Below are positions 43,145 through 52,195 of a stretch of DNA of 64,000 nucleotides, in pieces. A model generated the notes under the pieces. It worked only from the letters and a program-made list of their open reading frames with translations, ran no database searches and had not been told where the DNA came from. The translations under genes were made by a program, and so were the position numbers. Location of the stretch: contig NZ_FNGY01000002.1 in NCBI RefSeq assembly GCF_900103665.1, positions 434,001 through 498,000 on the forward strand, written 5' to 3'. The DNA is from Pedobacter steynii (GTDB lineage Bacteria; Bacteroidota; Bacteroidia; Sphingobacteriales; Sphingobacteriaceae). Position 1 is the stretch's first letter; each line of letters starts with the position of its first letter.

Positions 43145-44512
43145 CTAAAACAGGCTGATCCGTTTTCTGAAATTGTAAATGGCGAGTGTCGTAAATAACA
43201 ACACTAAAATGCCAACAGATAAAAGATGCTGCCAGACATTTCCTGTCGTATGTCCTGTGTATGGTGCTACTTTAAACTTGTCCCATTGAACCTTTGCAAT
43301 CGTTTTATTTTGAAAGATCAGGGGGTAGAAGTACAAACGTATTTTTTCATGATAGGCTTTTACTGCTTTCTGGAAATTGAGGTGGTTTTCCAGATCAGAG
43401 CCAGCGAGTTCGTTGAGCCTCAGTTGTGTCTGAATTCCAGGTAAGAATAGGCTGCTCAGGTTGGTGAAATGATGCCTTTTAATCAATTTCTCAGACATCG
43501 ACATTGCGCCTGGTAAAGCCTCATCATCACCCATTTGCTGCATGGCATAATACCAATACCAACTGAAACTCAACTCCGCAGGAAAGGGATATTGCTTAAA
43601 CTGCGGATAGTGCTGATAGAACTTGTCCATGGTTTTACTTTTATCGATGTCCCATTTTTCGTGATATCCTTCTCTTTGTTTTACCAGTGTCTCAAGGGCT
43701 TCAGGAACCGGATATTGTTGGGTGAGCCAAACATTCAGCATTGCCGGAGCGATGATGTTCAGGACAACCCAGAAAGAAATCAGCAATACGGCATTGTAGT
43801 TCGATGACCTGCCAAGGGAGATCACCCAGAAGGATAAAGAGAACCAAAAGAGCAGATAGAGACTTAACAAGAGGAGTACTACTAAAAACCGGAGGTCTGC
43901 AGGCAATTGAAGGTAAAACAGCGCGCTGATCATCAATACCAATGCTACTGCAAAGATGCTGAAGACCCTGATGGAGAACTTTCGCCAGATCAGACGCAAC
44001 AGATTTCCGGATTGTGATTTAAGGACTGCCCAGACGCCCGATTCCTGATCTGAGGAAAGCAGGGAATAAGTAAAGGCAATGATCACCAGCGGGAACAAAA
44101 AGATAAAGACAAAAGCCAGGTCCATATTTCCCAACAGGAGGGTAGAAGGATTGCTGAGGTCGGTATCATAAATTTGGCCTTCTACGGCAAGCATGGTTAC
44201 CGGGAGGAGATAAGGATTGATGTCCCGCTGTCCGTTTGCAAAGGCCGCCCAGCGATCGGGAACATTAACCATGGAAAACTTGTTGTGGTACAGCAATAAA
44301 CCGGGATCTTTGCCGAAGTGTTTGATGTTGGTGCTGGTCTGCTCTTGTTGCATCCTGCCTGCCTTTTCAATCACCAGATCCTGCTGCCGGATAAATTTCT
44401 TCCCGAAGTATAACCCCGCAAATCCACTGATCAGTAGGATCAGGATGCCGGACAAGGCTGCTTTATTTCTAAAAAACAGCTTAAATTCTAATCGATATAT
44501 TGTTGGATTCAT
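43145..44512 (-). CDS. ABC-2 type permease, DUF3526-like, second
   Basis: 455 aa. A first membrane helix (about 18-35), a long extracytoplasmic loop (about 40-115), then five or six helices and a further large loop near the middle, ending with a last helix before the C-terminus. Motifs FIFLFPLVIIAFTYSLLSSDQESGVWAVLKSQ are typical of ABC-2/NosY-like permeases. It follows the sister permease by 7 bp. The two probably form the membrane part of the transporter with the ATPase at 48484. Confidence 0.83.
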   Translation of the reverse strand: MNPTIYRLEFKLFFRNKAALSGILILLISGFAGLYFGKKFIRQQDLVIEKAGRMQQEQTSTNIKHFGKDPGLLLYHNKFSMVNVPDRWAAFANGQRDINPYLLPVTMLAVEGQIYDTDLSNPSTLLLGNMDLAFVFIFLFPLVIIAFTYSLLSSDQESGVWAVLKSQSGNLLRLIWRKFSIRVFSIFAVALVLMISALFYLQLPADLRFLVVLLLLSLYLLFWFSLSFWVISLGRSSNYNAVLLISFWVVLNIIAPAMLNVWLTQQYPVPEALETLVKQREGYHEKWDIDKSKTMDKFYQHYPQFKQYPFPAELSFSWYWYYAMQQMGDDEALPGAMSMSEKLIKRHHFTNLSSLFLPGIQTQLRLNELAGSDLENHLNFQKAVKAYHEKIRLYFYPLIFQNKTIAKVQWDKFKVAPYTGHTTGNVWQHLLSVGILVLLFTTLAIYNFRKRISLF

Positions 44513-44519
44513 TTTTCTG

Positions 44520-45965
44520 TTATGATAATGCTTTTAGTCGGCGTGATGAAAAACCTAGGACAATCAGTACAGCGAAGAGCCAGCAGAAAAGCGATAGAAT
44601 GCTCCAGAGGTGGTTTGAAATCACGTTACTAACGGGCTTGAATTTGTATTGAAAATCTGGCTGTTCTGCCCAGTTGGAACGACTGATAGAGAGCGGTTTT
44701 TCCTTTTCTCCGGGTGCAATATTGCTGATTTTTTCAATCTGCAGTTTGTTCATGCGTTGCGCCAGACCATATCGGTAGGCTTCTGCCTGGGCCTGAAAAT
44801 CAATATAGGTTTTGAAATCAGCGGCGGTCAATGCCATGGATAAGTTCTTGATGGCTAAAAAAGGGTTCAGGTAACTGGCGGCAACGCTGAAACTGTTTTG
44901 TTGTTCAAAGTTTTTATTGAGTTCCTGCTGATGCTGATTGTAAATCCCTGCTGAAATCTTTTCGCCTTCAGCCATCACATAACCGCCATAGTTGAAAGGC
45001 AGCTTTTTAACATCATCTACCTGGTATTGCTTTAACACCGCTGCTTTTAACTGCGCATAATGGGGATCGTCAGGATCATGGCTGTCGCCCTGCTCATGAA
45101 GGTCTGATCCGATGGCGGCAGCGAACTCCATTTTTGAAGGAGCCGGGTATAAAATTACGCCCAGCGCCTGAGTAATCCGGGGCATGACAATGGCAAAGAA
45201 AACCCATAAAATGAGCAAAGTGGTTAAAGCCGCTTTTGAACTTCGGTGAAAGGCAGAGATGAGCACTGCAATACCTGCACAGATGATAAAGTAAATGGTA
45301 TAACTCAACACAAGGAAGGCGAGGCGCAGGGACGAATCTGCACTCACCTGCCATTCGCTCAGCATGGCCCACAATAGTACCGTTAACAGGATGATGGGAA
45401 TAAATAAGCTGAAACTCAAGGTAATGATGCCGAGTGTTTTGCCAAACAGGAGTTGTCGCCAGCTAACACCCTGGCACAGGATGATCTTCAGCGTTCCGCT
45501 CTCGCGCTCAGCAGAGATCGAGCTATAACCCAGAAAAAAGATCAATAAAGGAACGAGCAATTGAAGCACCATGGCAACACTCATCTCCCCAAACCGAAGC
45601 ATCCCATTGGAAAAACCCGCTTCGCTAAAGTTAACCGTGTTTTGCTTATGGGCCTCAAGGAAAATGGAAACCCCGGCAAAGCTTTCTATACCGAAGTCAA
45701 AAAAGCTGAGTTCATGCTTATCGCGGAAGGCAAGGTAGCCGTAATGGGCCATCCTATGGGGATGTTTATCTGGTTTTTCCAGCCATTTTTCCCGCACCAG
45801 TTCCTTATATTTTAACCGCTGGGCATTCTGGCTCTTAAAATTTTGCCATCCGATAAAAGTAGCCAGGCATAAAGCAAGACCCAGGATGAGGGTCAGCGCT
45901 AAAGTAGCGGGATTGCTGAAAGCGGTTTTCCAGGTTCTCCCGGCAATGATAAATATCGTTTTCAT
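44520..45965 (-). CDS. ABC-2 type permease, DUF3526-like, first
   Basis: 481 aa with the same layout as the next gene: helix at about 18-38, a large loop, then LLIFFLGYSSISAERESGTLKIILCQGVS, the ABC-2 core motif, and a second big loop near residues 260-440 before the last helix. The two permeases are distant paralogues. It lies 19 bp after the TonB receptor gene. The cargo is unknown. Confidence 0.83.
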   Translation of the reverse strand: MKTIFIIAGRTWKTAFSNPATLALTLILGLALCLATFIGWQNFKSQNAQRLKYKELVREKWLEKPDKHPHRMAHYGYLAFRDKHELSFFDFGIESFAGVSIFLEAHKQNTVNFSEAGFSNGMLRFGEMSVAMVLQLLVPLLIFFLGYSSISAERESGTLKIILCQGVSWRQLLFGKTLGIITLSFSLFIPIILLTVLLWAMLSEWQVSADSSLRLAFLVLSYTIYFIICAGIAVLISAFHRSSKAALTTLLILWVFFAIVMPRITQALGVILYPAPSKMEFAAAIGSDLHEQGDSHDPDDPHYAQLKAAVLKQYQVDDVKKLPFNYGGYVMAEGEKISAGIYNQHQQELNKNFEQQNSFSVAASYLNPFLAIKNLSMALTAADFKTYIDFQAQAEAYRYGLAQRMNKLQIEKISNIAPGEKEKPLSISRSNWAEQPDFQYKFKPVSNVISNHLWSILSLFCWLFAVLIVLGFSSRRLKALS

Positions 45966-45984
45966 ATGAATTTATATAGAAGGA

Positions 45985-48483
45985 TCAGAATCGGTAAGTG
46001 GCATTGAACATCACATTTCTAGGTGTTCCGGGAAATAACCTCAGGTAAGTTTGCGCACCCACCCAATAGGTCTGATTGAATACGTTATTGACATTCATAG
46101 CCAGCTGAACCCTTGATTTTGGAGGCGAATAATACAATGCCGCATCGATAAGGGTATAGGCAGGCAGGGTAAAATCCCTGGTGTACCAGGGAAGTTTATC
46201 TCCACTGTATTGAATGCCGGCGCCAATTCCTATACCTTTTAAAATCCGGTTTTCATTAAGGTCATACCTTGTCCAGAGGCTTCCGCTGTGCTGAGGCGTA
46301 TTCTGTACACGCTGACCCTTTAAGATGGGATTGTAATCTTCCGTAATCAAGGCATCTACATAGCTGTAACCGGCATTAAACTGCCAGTTGGGGAGGATAA
46401 AACCAGAGGCTTCTACTTCTATCCCGCGACTGCGCTGTGCACCACGTTCGATTAATTTGTTCGGATCAATCGGGTCATTTGCATTCATCAGCAGATTCTT
46501 CTGATTGATCTCAAAAATGGAAAGGTTGACCATCAATGTGCGGTTCATCCATTCAGATTTGGCACCGATCTCTTTCAGATCGCTGGTTAATGGTTTGTAA
46601 TTTGTGCCTGCAGGCGGAGGAACGACCACTAAATTTGAAGTATTGCCTTGTGGCTGATAGCCCTGAAGGTAAGTCCCGTAAATATTGACATTCGGGTTAA
46701 GTTCATAGGTAATCCCAAACCTTGGCAATACTTTTTTTCTGGAGCTCTTTTTCTGATTGTCAACTTTGTAATTGCTGTAGTCATCATGCCATTCCTGTCT
46801 CAATCCAAGCAAAAGTGTTAATTTGTTGTATTTGATCTGGTCCTGAATATAAATGCCATTCGCGAGAGAATAGGCCGGAGAAATCTCATTTTGTGTGAAA
46901 ACATATTCACTCAGATCGCGGAGGGTATATAGTGGTTTGGCGAGGTTAAAATGAGCAACGTTTGGAACGGGAATATTCATTCCGTTAACCGTTTGAAATA
47001 TATAAAGGTCTTTCTTTAAAGGGTCATACTTTGGGGCAATCCCGCCGCTTTTCAAACGATAACCCTGGGCTGAACTTTCTGCTCCTCCCCGGTATTTCTG
47101 AACGCTGATGCGGTCGTAACCAACAACGATCTTATGCTGCAATGGTCCGGTTGCCGCATTGATGCTAAAATAACTGCTGATGTTATCGGTATTTAAACTT
47201 TGCTGTCTTTGAATGGCCCTCAGCCCGGCAAGGGTGGGTATGGCATTTCCTGCCTCGTCCAGGCCGTAAACATTTGTCGTGCGGTGTTCCAGGAGGTCTT
47301 CGTCCCAGGTCTGCTTCATATAAGCGATGTTAAATACGATGTCTTTGGTAAAGGCATGCGATAAATTACTCATGAGCATGATGTCGCTGGTACGGTAACG
47401 GTCATTGCTGGCGCCCATATTGAAGGTAATAGGGGTGCTTTTCAGGTCAGTCTGGCCAGCAATAGCACCAAAGATCGCTTGTCCGCGGTCTAACCTTGTT
47501 TTGTTGTTGTTTAAAACAAGTTCGACATTCAAGGCCGTTTGTGCATTGGGGATATAAGAGAAGGAGGGGGAGATGAGGTAGGCTTTTTTATACTGCAGGT
47601 CCCGAAAGCTTTTGCTGTCTTCATAACCGAGATTTAAACGGTAAAGTAAGGATTTCTCCTTATTGAGTGGTCCTGTGAAATCCAGGGTCCCACGGATGGT
47701 GCTGAAGCTTCCTGCAGAAATGCTCACCTGTTTCCTGTCTTCGCTAAGTGGTTTTTTGGTCACGAGATTGATCGTTCCACCCGGATCAGCGCTGGAAAAA
47801 GAAGCACTCGCCGGCCCTTTTATGACTTCAATCCGCTCTATGTTACTCGTTAACGGCTGGAGGAAGTAATGCTGTCTGGTCCGCATGCCGTTAATGATGG
47901 CCCCTTCTTCATTCTGATTAATTCCCCGAATGGAAAACTGGTTGTAAAAACTGTTTTGCGTAACCGCCGGAACATTTTTTATCGCATCTGCGAGGGTAAA
48001 AGCCTGACGATCGGCGATGAGTTCCTTGGAAACAGAAGAAATCGCCTGTGGGATATCCTTATTTAAAGAAGCCGTTTTAGTGGCAGAAAAGGAATAATCT
48101 CCGTAATATTTCTTCGCGCTGGTACCAATTACTTCCACAGTTTGAAGTTCTTCGCTGGATGCGGAAAGCTTGATGGTGTCTATTTGCAGTTCTTGTTTTT
48201 CCAGAACCTGAAAGGTTTCCTGGAAGGTTGTAAAGCCAACGGCACTGGCCCTAAGTAAATAATTACCGGCCTTTGGTAAAACAAATTGAAAATGACCATT
48301 GGAATCACTTGAAGTATTTAAAATGTCTTTGCCATTTCTGAATTTCAGGGTTACCTGTTTGACCGGCCGGTTTTGTTGATCCGTCACCGTTCCTGAAACT
48401 TTTGTTTGTGCCTGAACAGAGAGCGAAAAAACCGAGGTTAGTAGTAGTAGCGTTAAAATGGGTTTGATATAGCTGAGGATCAT
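45985..48483 (-). CDS. TonB-dependent siderophore-type receptor
   Basis: 832 aa. A leader ends near residue 25 (VQA), followed by a carboxypeptidase-regulatory-like domain (KVSGTVTDQQNRPVKQVTL), a plug typical of siderophore receptors (QAISSVSKELIADR, FSIRGINQNE, IERIEVIKGPASASF, DPGGTINLVTKKPL) and a 22-strand barrel ending in NVMFNATYRF. It imports a ferric siderophore or a like chelate. Its start abuts the ATPase stop with no gap, and the permeases follow by 19 bp, so all four are made together. Confidence 0.9.
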   Translation of the reverse strand: MILSYIKPILTLLLLTSVFSLSVQAQTKVSGTVTDQQNRPVKQVTLKFRNGKDILNTSSDSNGHFQFVLPKAGNYLLRASAVGFTTFQETFQVLEKQELQIDTIKLSASSEELQTVEVIGTSAKKYYGDYSFSATKTASLNKDIPQAISSVSKELIADRQAFTLADAIKNVPAVTQNSFYNQFSIRGINQNEEGAIINGMRTRQHYFLQPLTSNIERIEVIKGPASASFSSADPGGTINLVTKKPLSEDRKQVSISAGSFSTIRGTLDFTGPLNKEKSLLYRLNLGYEDSKSFRDLQYKKAYLISPSFSYIPNAQTALNVELVLNNNKTRLDRGQAIFGAIAGQTDLKSTPITFNMGASNDRYRTSDIMLMSNLSHAFTKDIVFNIAYMKQTWDEDLLEHRTTNVYGLDEAGNAIPTLAGLRAIQRQQSLNTDNISSYFSINAATGPLQHKIVVGYDRISVQKYRGGAESSAQGYRLKSGGIAPKYDPLKKDLYIFQTVNGMNIPVPNVAHFNLAKPLYTLRDLSEYVFTQNEISPAYSLANGIYIQDQIKYNKLTLLLGLRQEWHDDYSNYKVDNQKKSSRKKVLPRFGITYELNPNVNIYGTYLQGYQPQGNTSNLVVVPPPAGTNYKPLTSDLKEIGAKSEWMNRTLMVNLSIFEINQKNLLMNANDPIDPNKLIERGAQRSRGIEVEASGFILPNWQFNAGYSYVDALITEDYNPILKGQRVQNTPQHSGSLWTRYDLNENRILKGIGIGAGIQYSGDKLPWYTRDFTLPAYTLIDAALYYSPPKSRVQLAMNVNNVFNQTYWVGAQTYLRLFPGTPRNVMFNATYRF

Positions 48484-49179
48484 TTAGATGGTTTCTAAGT
48501 ATAATTTTTGGAGGTCATTGGCATTGATATCTGTGGCTTTAAGGGTATGAATCAGTTTCCCCTGACGCATAATTCCGATATGGGTGCCAATATTAACCGC
48601 ATTAAATATGTCGTGGGTGGCCATGAGTATGGATTTGCCTTGAAGTCCGAGTGCTTTTACGAGTTCGGTAAATTCGTCAGTCGCCTTGGGATCAAGCCCG
48701 CTGGTGGGCTCGTCCATGAGAATAACGGCCGCGTTTTTTGCCAATGCAATGGCGATGCCGACTTTTTGGCGCATGCCTTTGCTAAAGCCGGAGAGTGGTT
48801 TGTAATGTGCAGATTCCTGCAAACCACATTGGGAAAGAAAGGAGGATAAGCTTTCTTTATCGTAGCTGAAACCCGCAAGCATGCTGAAATAATCCAGATT
48901 CTCTAATGCCGTAAGCTGGCCATAAAGCATCACCACTTCAGGTATATAAGCGATGTGTTTTCGGGTCTCCGCAGATCCGGATCGGACTTCTTTGTTGTTG
49001 ATGAGTGCCTTCCCGGAACTGGCGGCTGTAAATCCCAGAAAAAGATTGATGGTCGTGGTCTTGCCTGCGCCATTCTGGCCCAGAAGACAAAAGATTTCAC
49101 CTGCTTTAACTTCGAGGTTAAGGTTGTCCAGTGCTACATGAGACTGGTAATGTTTAGATAAGGAAATCGCTTGAAGCAT
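48484..49179 (-). CDS. ABC transporter ATPase
   Basis: 231 aa. Walker A GQNGAGKTT, signature LSGFSKGMRQK (a variant of LSGGQ), Walker B VILMDEPTSGLD and the H-loop MATHD are all present, so it should be active. The NosF/drug-exporter group has this shape. With the two DUF3526-like permeases it would form an ABC-2 transporter, which usually exports, unlike the import-type ABC systems for siderophores. Confidence 0.92.
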   Translation of the reverse strand: MLQAISLSKHYQSHVALDNLNLEVKAGEIFCLLGQNGAGKTTTINLFLGFTAASSGKALINNKEVRSGSAETRKHIAYIPEVVMLYGQLTALENLDYFSMLAGFSYDKESLSSFLSQCGLQESAHYKPLSGFSKGMRQKVGIAIALAKNAAVILMDEPTSGLDPKATDEFTELVKALGLQGKSILMATHDIFNAVNIGTHIGIMRQGKLIHTLKATDINANDLQKLYLETI

Positions 49180-49259
49180 ATTCTTTAAAAATTAGCATAT
49201 ATAGAAATGCATTGCCCGGAAAGAAAGGGCAATGGAACTTAATCAGGAAATAGAAAAAA

Positions 49260-49607
49260 TTAAGAATGCAGGACCGGGGGACCTTTGTTACTGCATTTCA
49301 GGATAAAGCTGGACGTGGCCTGAGGAATCAGGAATGCCATTATCCTTTGCAGTAGGGGAGGTGTGAAACTGAATACCTGTGGAGCAGTATAATTCAGGTC
49401 TGTAGATTGATGTTTGATCAGATCGCAGGTTTTGCAGGGAGCATAGAAGGGCTTAACTTGTTCCTTTTGATACTTATCGGCAGGAGAAGATAAATCCTCA
49501 TGATGGTGTAAGGAGGAAATCAGGAAGTTGCTCAGAAAAATGAGCAATAGGAAAACCGCTCCTGCCTGAGGAAATATGCCGGAAAGATATGTCGGTTTGA
49601 TGTTCAT
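49260..49607 (-). CDS. Small His/Cys-rich membrane-anchored protein
   Basis: 115 aa from ATG 49607; the frame stays open far upstream, but that part is antisense to the next gene. One membrane segment (about 14-33) leads into LHHHEDLSS and, after a short spacer, PCKTCDLIKHQ, which together could hold a metal. Such small proteins often precede metal- or heme-linked TonB receptors in Bacteroidota. It lies 80 bp before the ATPase gene on the same strand, with a promoter upstream, so it may start this operon. Function inferred only. Confidence 0.65.
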   Translation of the reverse strand: MNIKPTYLSGIFPQAGAVFLLLIFLSNFLISSLHHHEDLSSPADKYQKEQVKPFYAPCKTCDLIKHQSTDLNYTAPQVFSFTPPLLQRIMAFLIPQATSSFILKCSNKGPPVLHS

Positions 49608-49615
49608 TAATGCAA

Positions 49616-49646
49616 CAAAGTTACAATTATAATCTTGTTGACCAAG
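49616..49646 (-). promoter_or_regulatory. Promoter of TonB receptor/ABC operon
   Basis: On the minus strand CTTG (49643-49646) and TAACTTTG (49616-49623) are 19 bp apart: a perfect -7 and 3 of 4 at -33. It lies 8 bp before the small His/Cys gene. No ferric-uptake (Fur) box is obvious to me. Confidence 0.45.
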
Positions 49647-49665
49647 TTTTCTTATATTCGCTGTC

Positions 49666-50385
49666 ATGTTAGATTTTGATTCAGGCCGCTGCGAACTTGA
49701 AAAGAATGGTTTTACCACTGTTGATTCCGTGTTCTCAAAAGAAGAGATCGCAGAGATGCTCTGTGTCATAGAAGCGGCAGACAGTTCTAAAAGCACGTTC
49801 AGGAAATCAGCTGATTTATTCGCTATCCGGCAATTTCTGAAAGAAATCCCCGAAATCAATCCAATCATTTTTAATCAGCGTTTTGAAAATCTGGTTCAGC
49901 AGTTTTTTGGCGAAGGGTATTTTGTGGTGAAATCAATTTACTTTGATAAACCGGAACAATCCAATTGGTTTGTCGCCTATCACCAGGACCTGACCATCTC
50001 CGTGGATAAAAAGGAACAGCTTCCCGGGTATGGAAACTGGACGGTAAAGCAGGGGCAATTTGCAGTTCAACCCCCTTTGGAGATCCTGGAACAAATGTTT
50101 ACCGTTCGGATTCATCTGGATGATACAGACGAAAATAACGGAGCACTAAAAGTGATCTCCGGATCTCATTTAAAGGGAATCTCCCGATTGGCAGCGCTGG
50201 ATTTGTCAATTGAAAAGGAAACCAGCTGCAGGGTAAGTTCAGGCGGGGCCATGATCATGAAACCACTCTTATTGCACAGTTCCGGAAGGACCATCAACAA
50301 CAGTAAAAGAAGGGTAATTCACATCGAATTTTCTAAACAGGGGCTGCCGGCAGAACTCAATTGGGCGGAAAGGAACCTGTCCTGA
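49666..50385 (+). CDS. Phytanoyl-CoA-dioxygenase-family Fe(II)/2OG enzyme
   Basis: 239 aa. The iron triad is complete: His106 and Asp108 (AYHQD) and His204 (LLLHSSGR). GALKVISGSHLKG is typical of PhyH proteins. It hydroxylates an unknown small substrate. A weak -7-like box (TATATTCG) sits 5 nt before the ATG. It diverges from the TonB/ABC operon, with about 58 bp between the two starts. No operon partner. Confidence 0.88.
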   Translation: MLDFDSGRCELEKNGFTTVDSVFSKEEIAEMLCVIEAADSSKSTFRKSADLFAIRQFLKEIPEINPIIFNQRFENLVQQFFGEGYFVVKSIYFDKPEQSNWFVAYHQDLTISVDKKEQLPGYGNWTVKQGQFAVQPPLEILEQMFTVRIHLDDTDENNGALKVISGSHLKGISRLAALDLSIEKETSCRVSSGGAMIMKPLLLHSSGRTINNSKRRVIHIEFSKQGLPAELNWAERNLS

Positions 50386-50574
50386 AAGAAGAATCATTTT
50401 GCTATTCCCAAGGTCGATTTCAACAGCCTGAGAGTGCCTACCGCAGGTGCAACAGATGGAGAACTTAATTAAAGTTCAGGCCATTTGGCCCTTTTGCCAC
50501 GTTAAAATTACATTGATGATATCGAAAAAAGCCCATCTTTGTTCTAATATTCATTTTTTTGTAGATTATTACAA

Positions 50575-50592
50575 ATAATTTCATGAAATTAT
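50575..50592. promoter_or_regulatory. 18-bp perfect palindrome
   Basis: ATAATTTCATGAAATTAT is perfectly self-complementary. It lies in the 390-bp gap 50386-50775, about 200 bp upstream of the serine hydrolase and just ahead of the candidate small RNA. It could be an operator for either. Apart from this and the RNA candidate the gap shows nothing else. Confidence 0.35.
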
Positions 50593-50629
50593 AATCAGGT
50601 TATTTAAAGAAAATTATTACTTTCGTCCT

Positions 50630-50765
50630 TATTTATTATCTCTCTCCGTTTAAATGACTAAATCGTTGCGATTGGGCGATCGTAATGGAATTATAAAGAG
50701 AATATCATGGCTTGGTCGCTATGGTAGTTTAGGTTGTGGGTGCGTTTGGTCGCGTACCCACTTTT
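50630..50765 (+). ncRNA. Candidate small RNA or structured leader
   Basis: The stretch holds two hairpins and a terminator-like end. TTGCGAT (50666-50672) pairs with ATCGTAA (50679-50685, one wobble). GTGGGT (50736-50741) pairs with ACCCAC (50756-50761), followed by TTTT. A weak -7-like box, TACTTTCG, lies at about 50618. It does not match any RNA family I recognise. It could equally be an attenuating 5' leader of the serine hydrolase gene. The 5' end is a guess. Confidence 0.25.
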
Positions 50766-50775
50766 AAATTTTCAG

Positions 50776-52170
50776 ATGAAAAGATTAACATTACTGCCGC
50801 TCCTGCTCTCCCCCAACTTCAGCTATGCACAAAAAAATACCAGGTTTGATAGTTTATACCTCAGCTTGTTTAAAGCAGGTAAACTTAACGGCAATGTCCT
50901 CATCGCGGAGAAAGGAAAGATAATTTATGAAAAGAGTTTCGGCTTTGCAGACTTTGAAACCGGAAGAAAACTAAACCTGAATTCCGTATTTGAACTGGCC
51001 TCGGTTTCTAAGCAATTCACCGCAATGGGAATCGTACTGCTGGAAAAACAAGGGAAACTAAAATATGAAGATGAACTTGGGTTATACATTCCTGAATTAA
51101 GCAGCTATAAAGGAATCACCATTCATCATTTACTCCGGCATACCAGCGGCCTCCCTGATTATATGGACCTTTGTGAAAAGAACTGGGATAAGTCAAAGAT
51201 CGCGGTCAATCAGGATGTCATCAACCTTTTTCAGCAACTAAAGCCTAAAGCTGATTTTGCTCCTAATGAAAAATGGGAATACAGCAATACCGGTTACCTT
51301 TTACTGGCAACCATCATTGAACGGGTATCGAAAAAATCCTTTGCAGATTTTTTAAAGGAAAATATCTTTAATCCATTGAAGATGAAAAACTCCTTAGTAT
51401 ACAGGAGCAGGTATCAGCCACAGCTGATCAAAAATTATGCGAAGGGCTATGTGCCGGATTCGCTTAAAGGAAAGATCCTGCCGGATGAGCTAGGTAAAGC
51501 ATATTATACGCATTATCTGGATGGCATTGTAGGAGATGGAATGGTAAACTCCACATTGGAAGACCTGCTAAAGTGGGACCGGGCATTATATACAGATCAG
51601 CTGATCAATGCGGAAGATAAAAAGAAGATCTTTAGTTCCGTTAAAACTGATACCGGAACAGATACCCATTACGGTTATGGCTGGGTCCTGGAAGACAATA
51701 AGATTTACGGTAAAATTGCTTCACACAGTGGAGCATGGGCGGGGTATATCACCTATATTGAACGACATTTAGATCAGGACAAGACGATCATTATACTTCA
51801 GAACTATGATGAAGTGTCAATTCCTGTTAAAAATACGCGTAACATATTGTACAACAGGCCAATTCCGGCAAGGGTTGCAATTGATTCAAACGGGTTAAAG
51901 GCATATTCAGGAAAGTATAAAATGGGCGCTGCTGAGGATCGGACACTATCAGTAAAGGATGGAAAGCTGTATGTTCAGCTGGATCCAGGCGACCCGGATG
52001 ATATTTCAGAATTAATTCCAATCGGAAATCAGTTATTTATGGATAGCGGCCTTTCTTATTCGGCGATTTACAGGTTTTTTACAGCGGATAAACAGCTTAA
52101 ATTCCAGGTGTTGGAGGAAGAGAAAGGATTGGATGATCTGGGAATAAAGATAGAAGGGATAAATCCCTAA
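50776..52170 (+). CDS. Secreted serine hydrolase, beta-lactamase class C-like
   Basis: 464 aa from ATG 50776 (MKRLTLLPLLLSP) with a signal peptide ending near YAQ. SxxK is S76-V-S-K79, YxN is Y169-S-N171 (EYSNTGYLLLA), and HSG (ASHSGAWAGY) is the third motif. This is the penicillin-binding-protein/AmpC/esterase fold. About 100 C-terminal residues form an extra beta domain. Family members act as D-aminopeptidases, esterases or penicillin-binding proteins; nothing points to resistance. It converges with the response regulator gene (25 bp gap). Confidence 0.9.
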   Translation: MKRLTLLPLLLSPNFSYAQKNTRFDSLYLSLFKAGKLNGNVLIAEKGKIIYEKSFGFADFETGRKLNLNSVFELASVSKQFTAMGIVLLEKQGKLKYEDELGLYIPELSSYKGITIHHLLRHTSGLPDYMDLCEKNWDKSKIAVNQDVINLFQQLKPKADFAPNEKWEYSNTGYLLLATIIERVSKKSFADFLKENIFNPLKMKNSLVYRSRYQPQLIKNYAKGYVPDSLKGKILPDELGKAYYTHYLDGIVGDGMVNSTLEDLLKWDRALYTDQLINAEDKKKIFSSVKTDTGTDTHYGYGWVLEDNKIYGKIASHSGAWAGYITYIERHLDQDKTIIILQNYDEVSIPVKNTRNILYNRPIPARVAIDSNGLKAYSGKYKMGAAEDRTLSVKDGKLYVQLDPGDPDDISELIPIGNQLFMDSGLSYSAIYRFFTADKQLKFQVLEEEKGLDDLGIKIEGINP

Positions 52171-52195
52171 ATATAGGCGCCCTACCGGAAAAGTG

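Noticed and set aside
49608..49868. N-terminal 87 codons of the longer frame of the small His/Cys protein
   Set aside because: Antisense to the PhyH gene and upstream of a good promoter; the inner ATG 49607 gives a normal membrane-anchored protein.
50776..52170. Antibiotic-resistance beta-lactamase
   Set aside because: The SxxK/YxN/HSG set fits the wider class C-like esterase/peptidase family, and the extra C-terminal domain speaks against a dedicated beta-lactamase.
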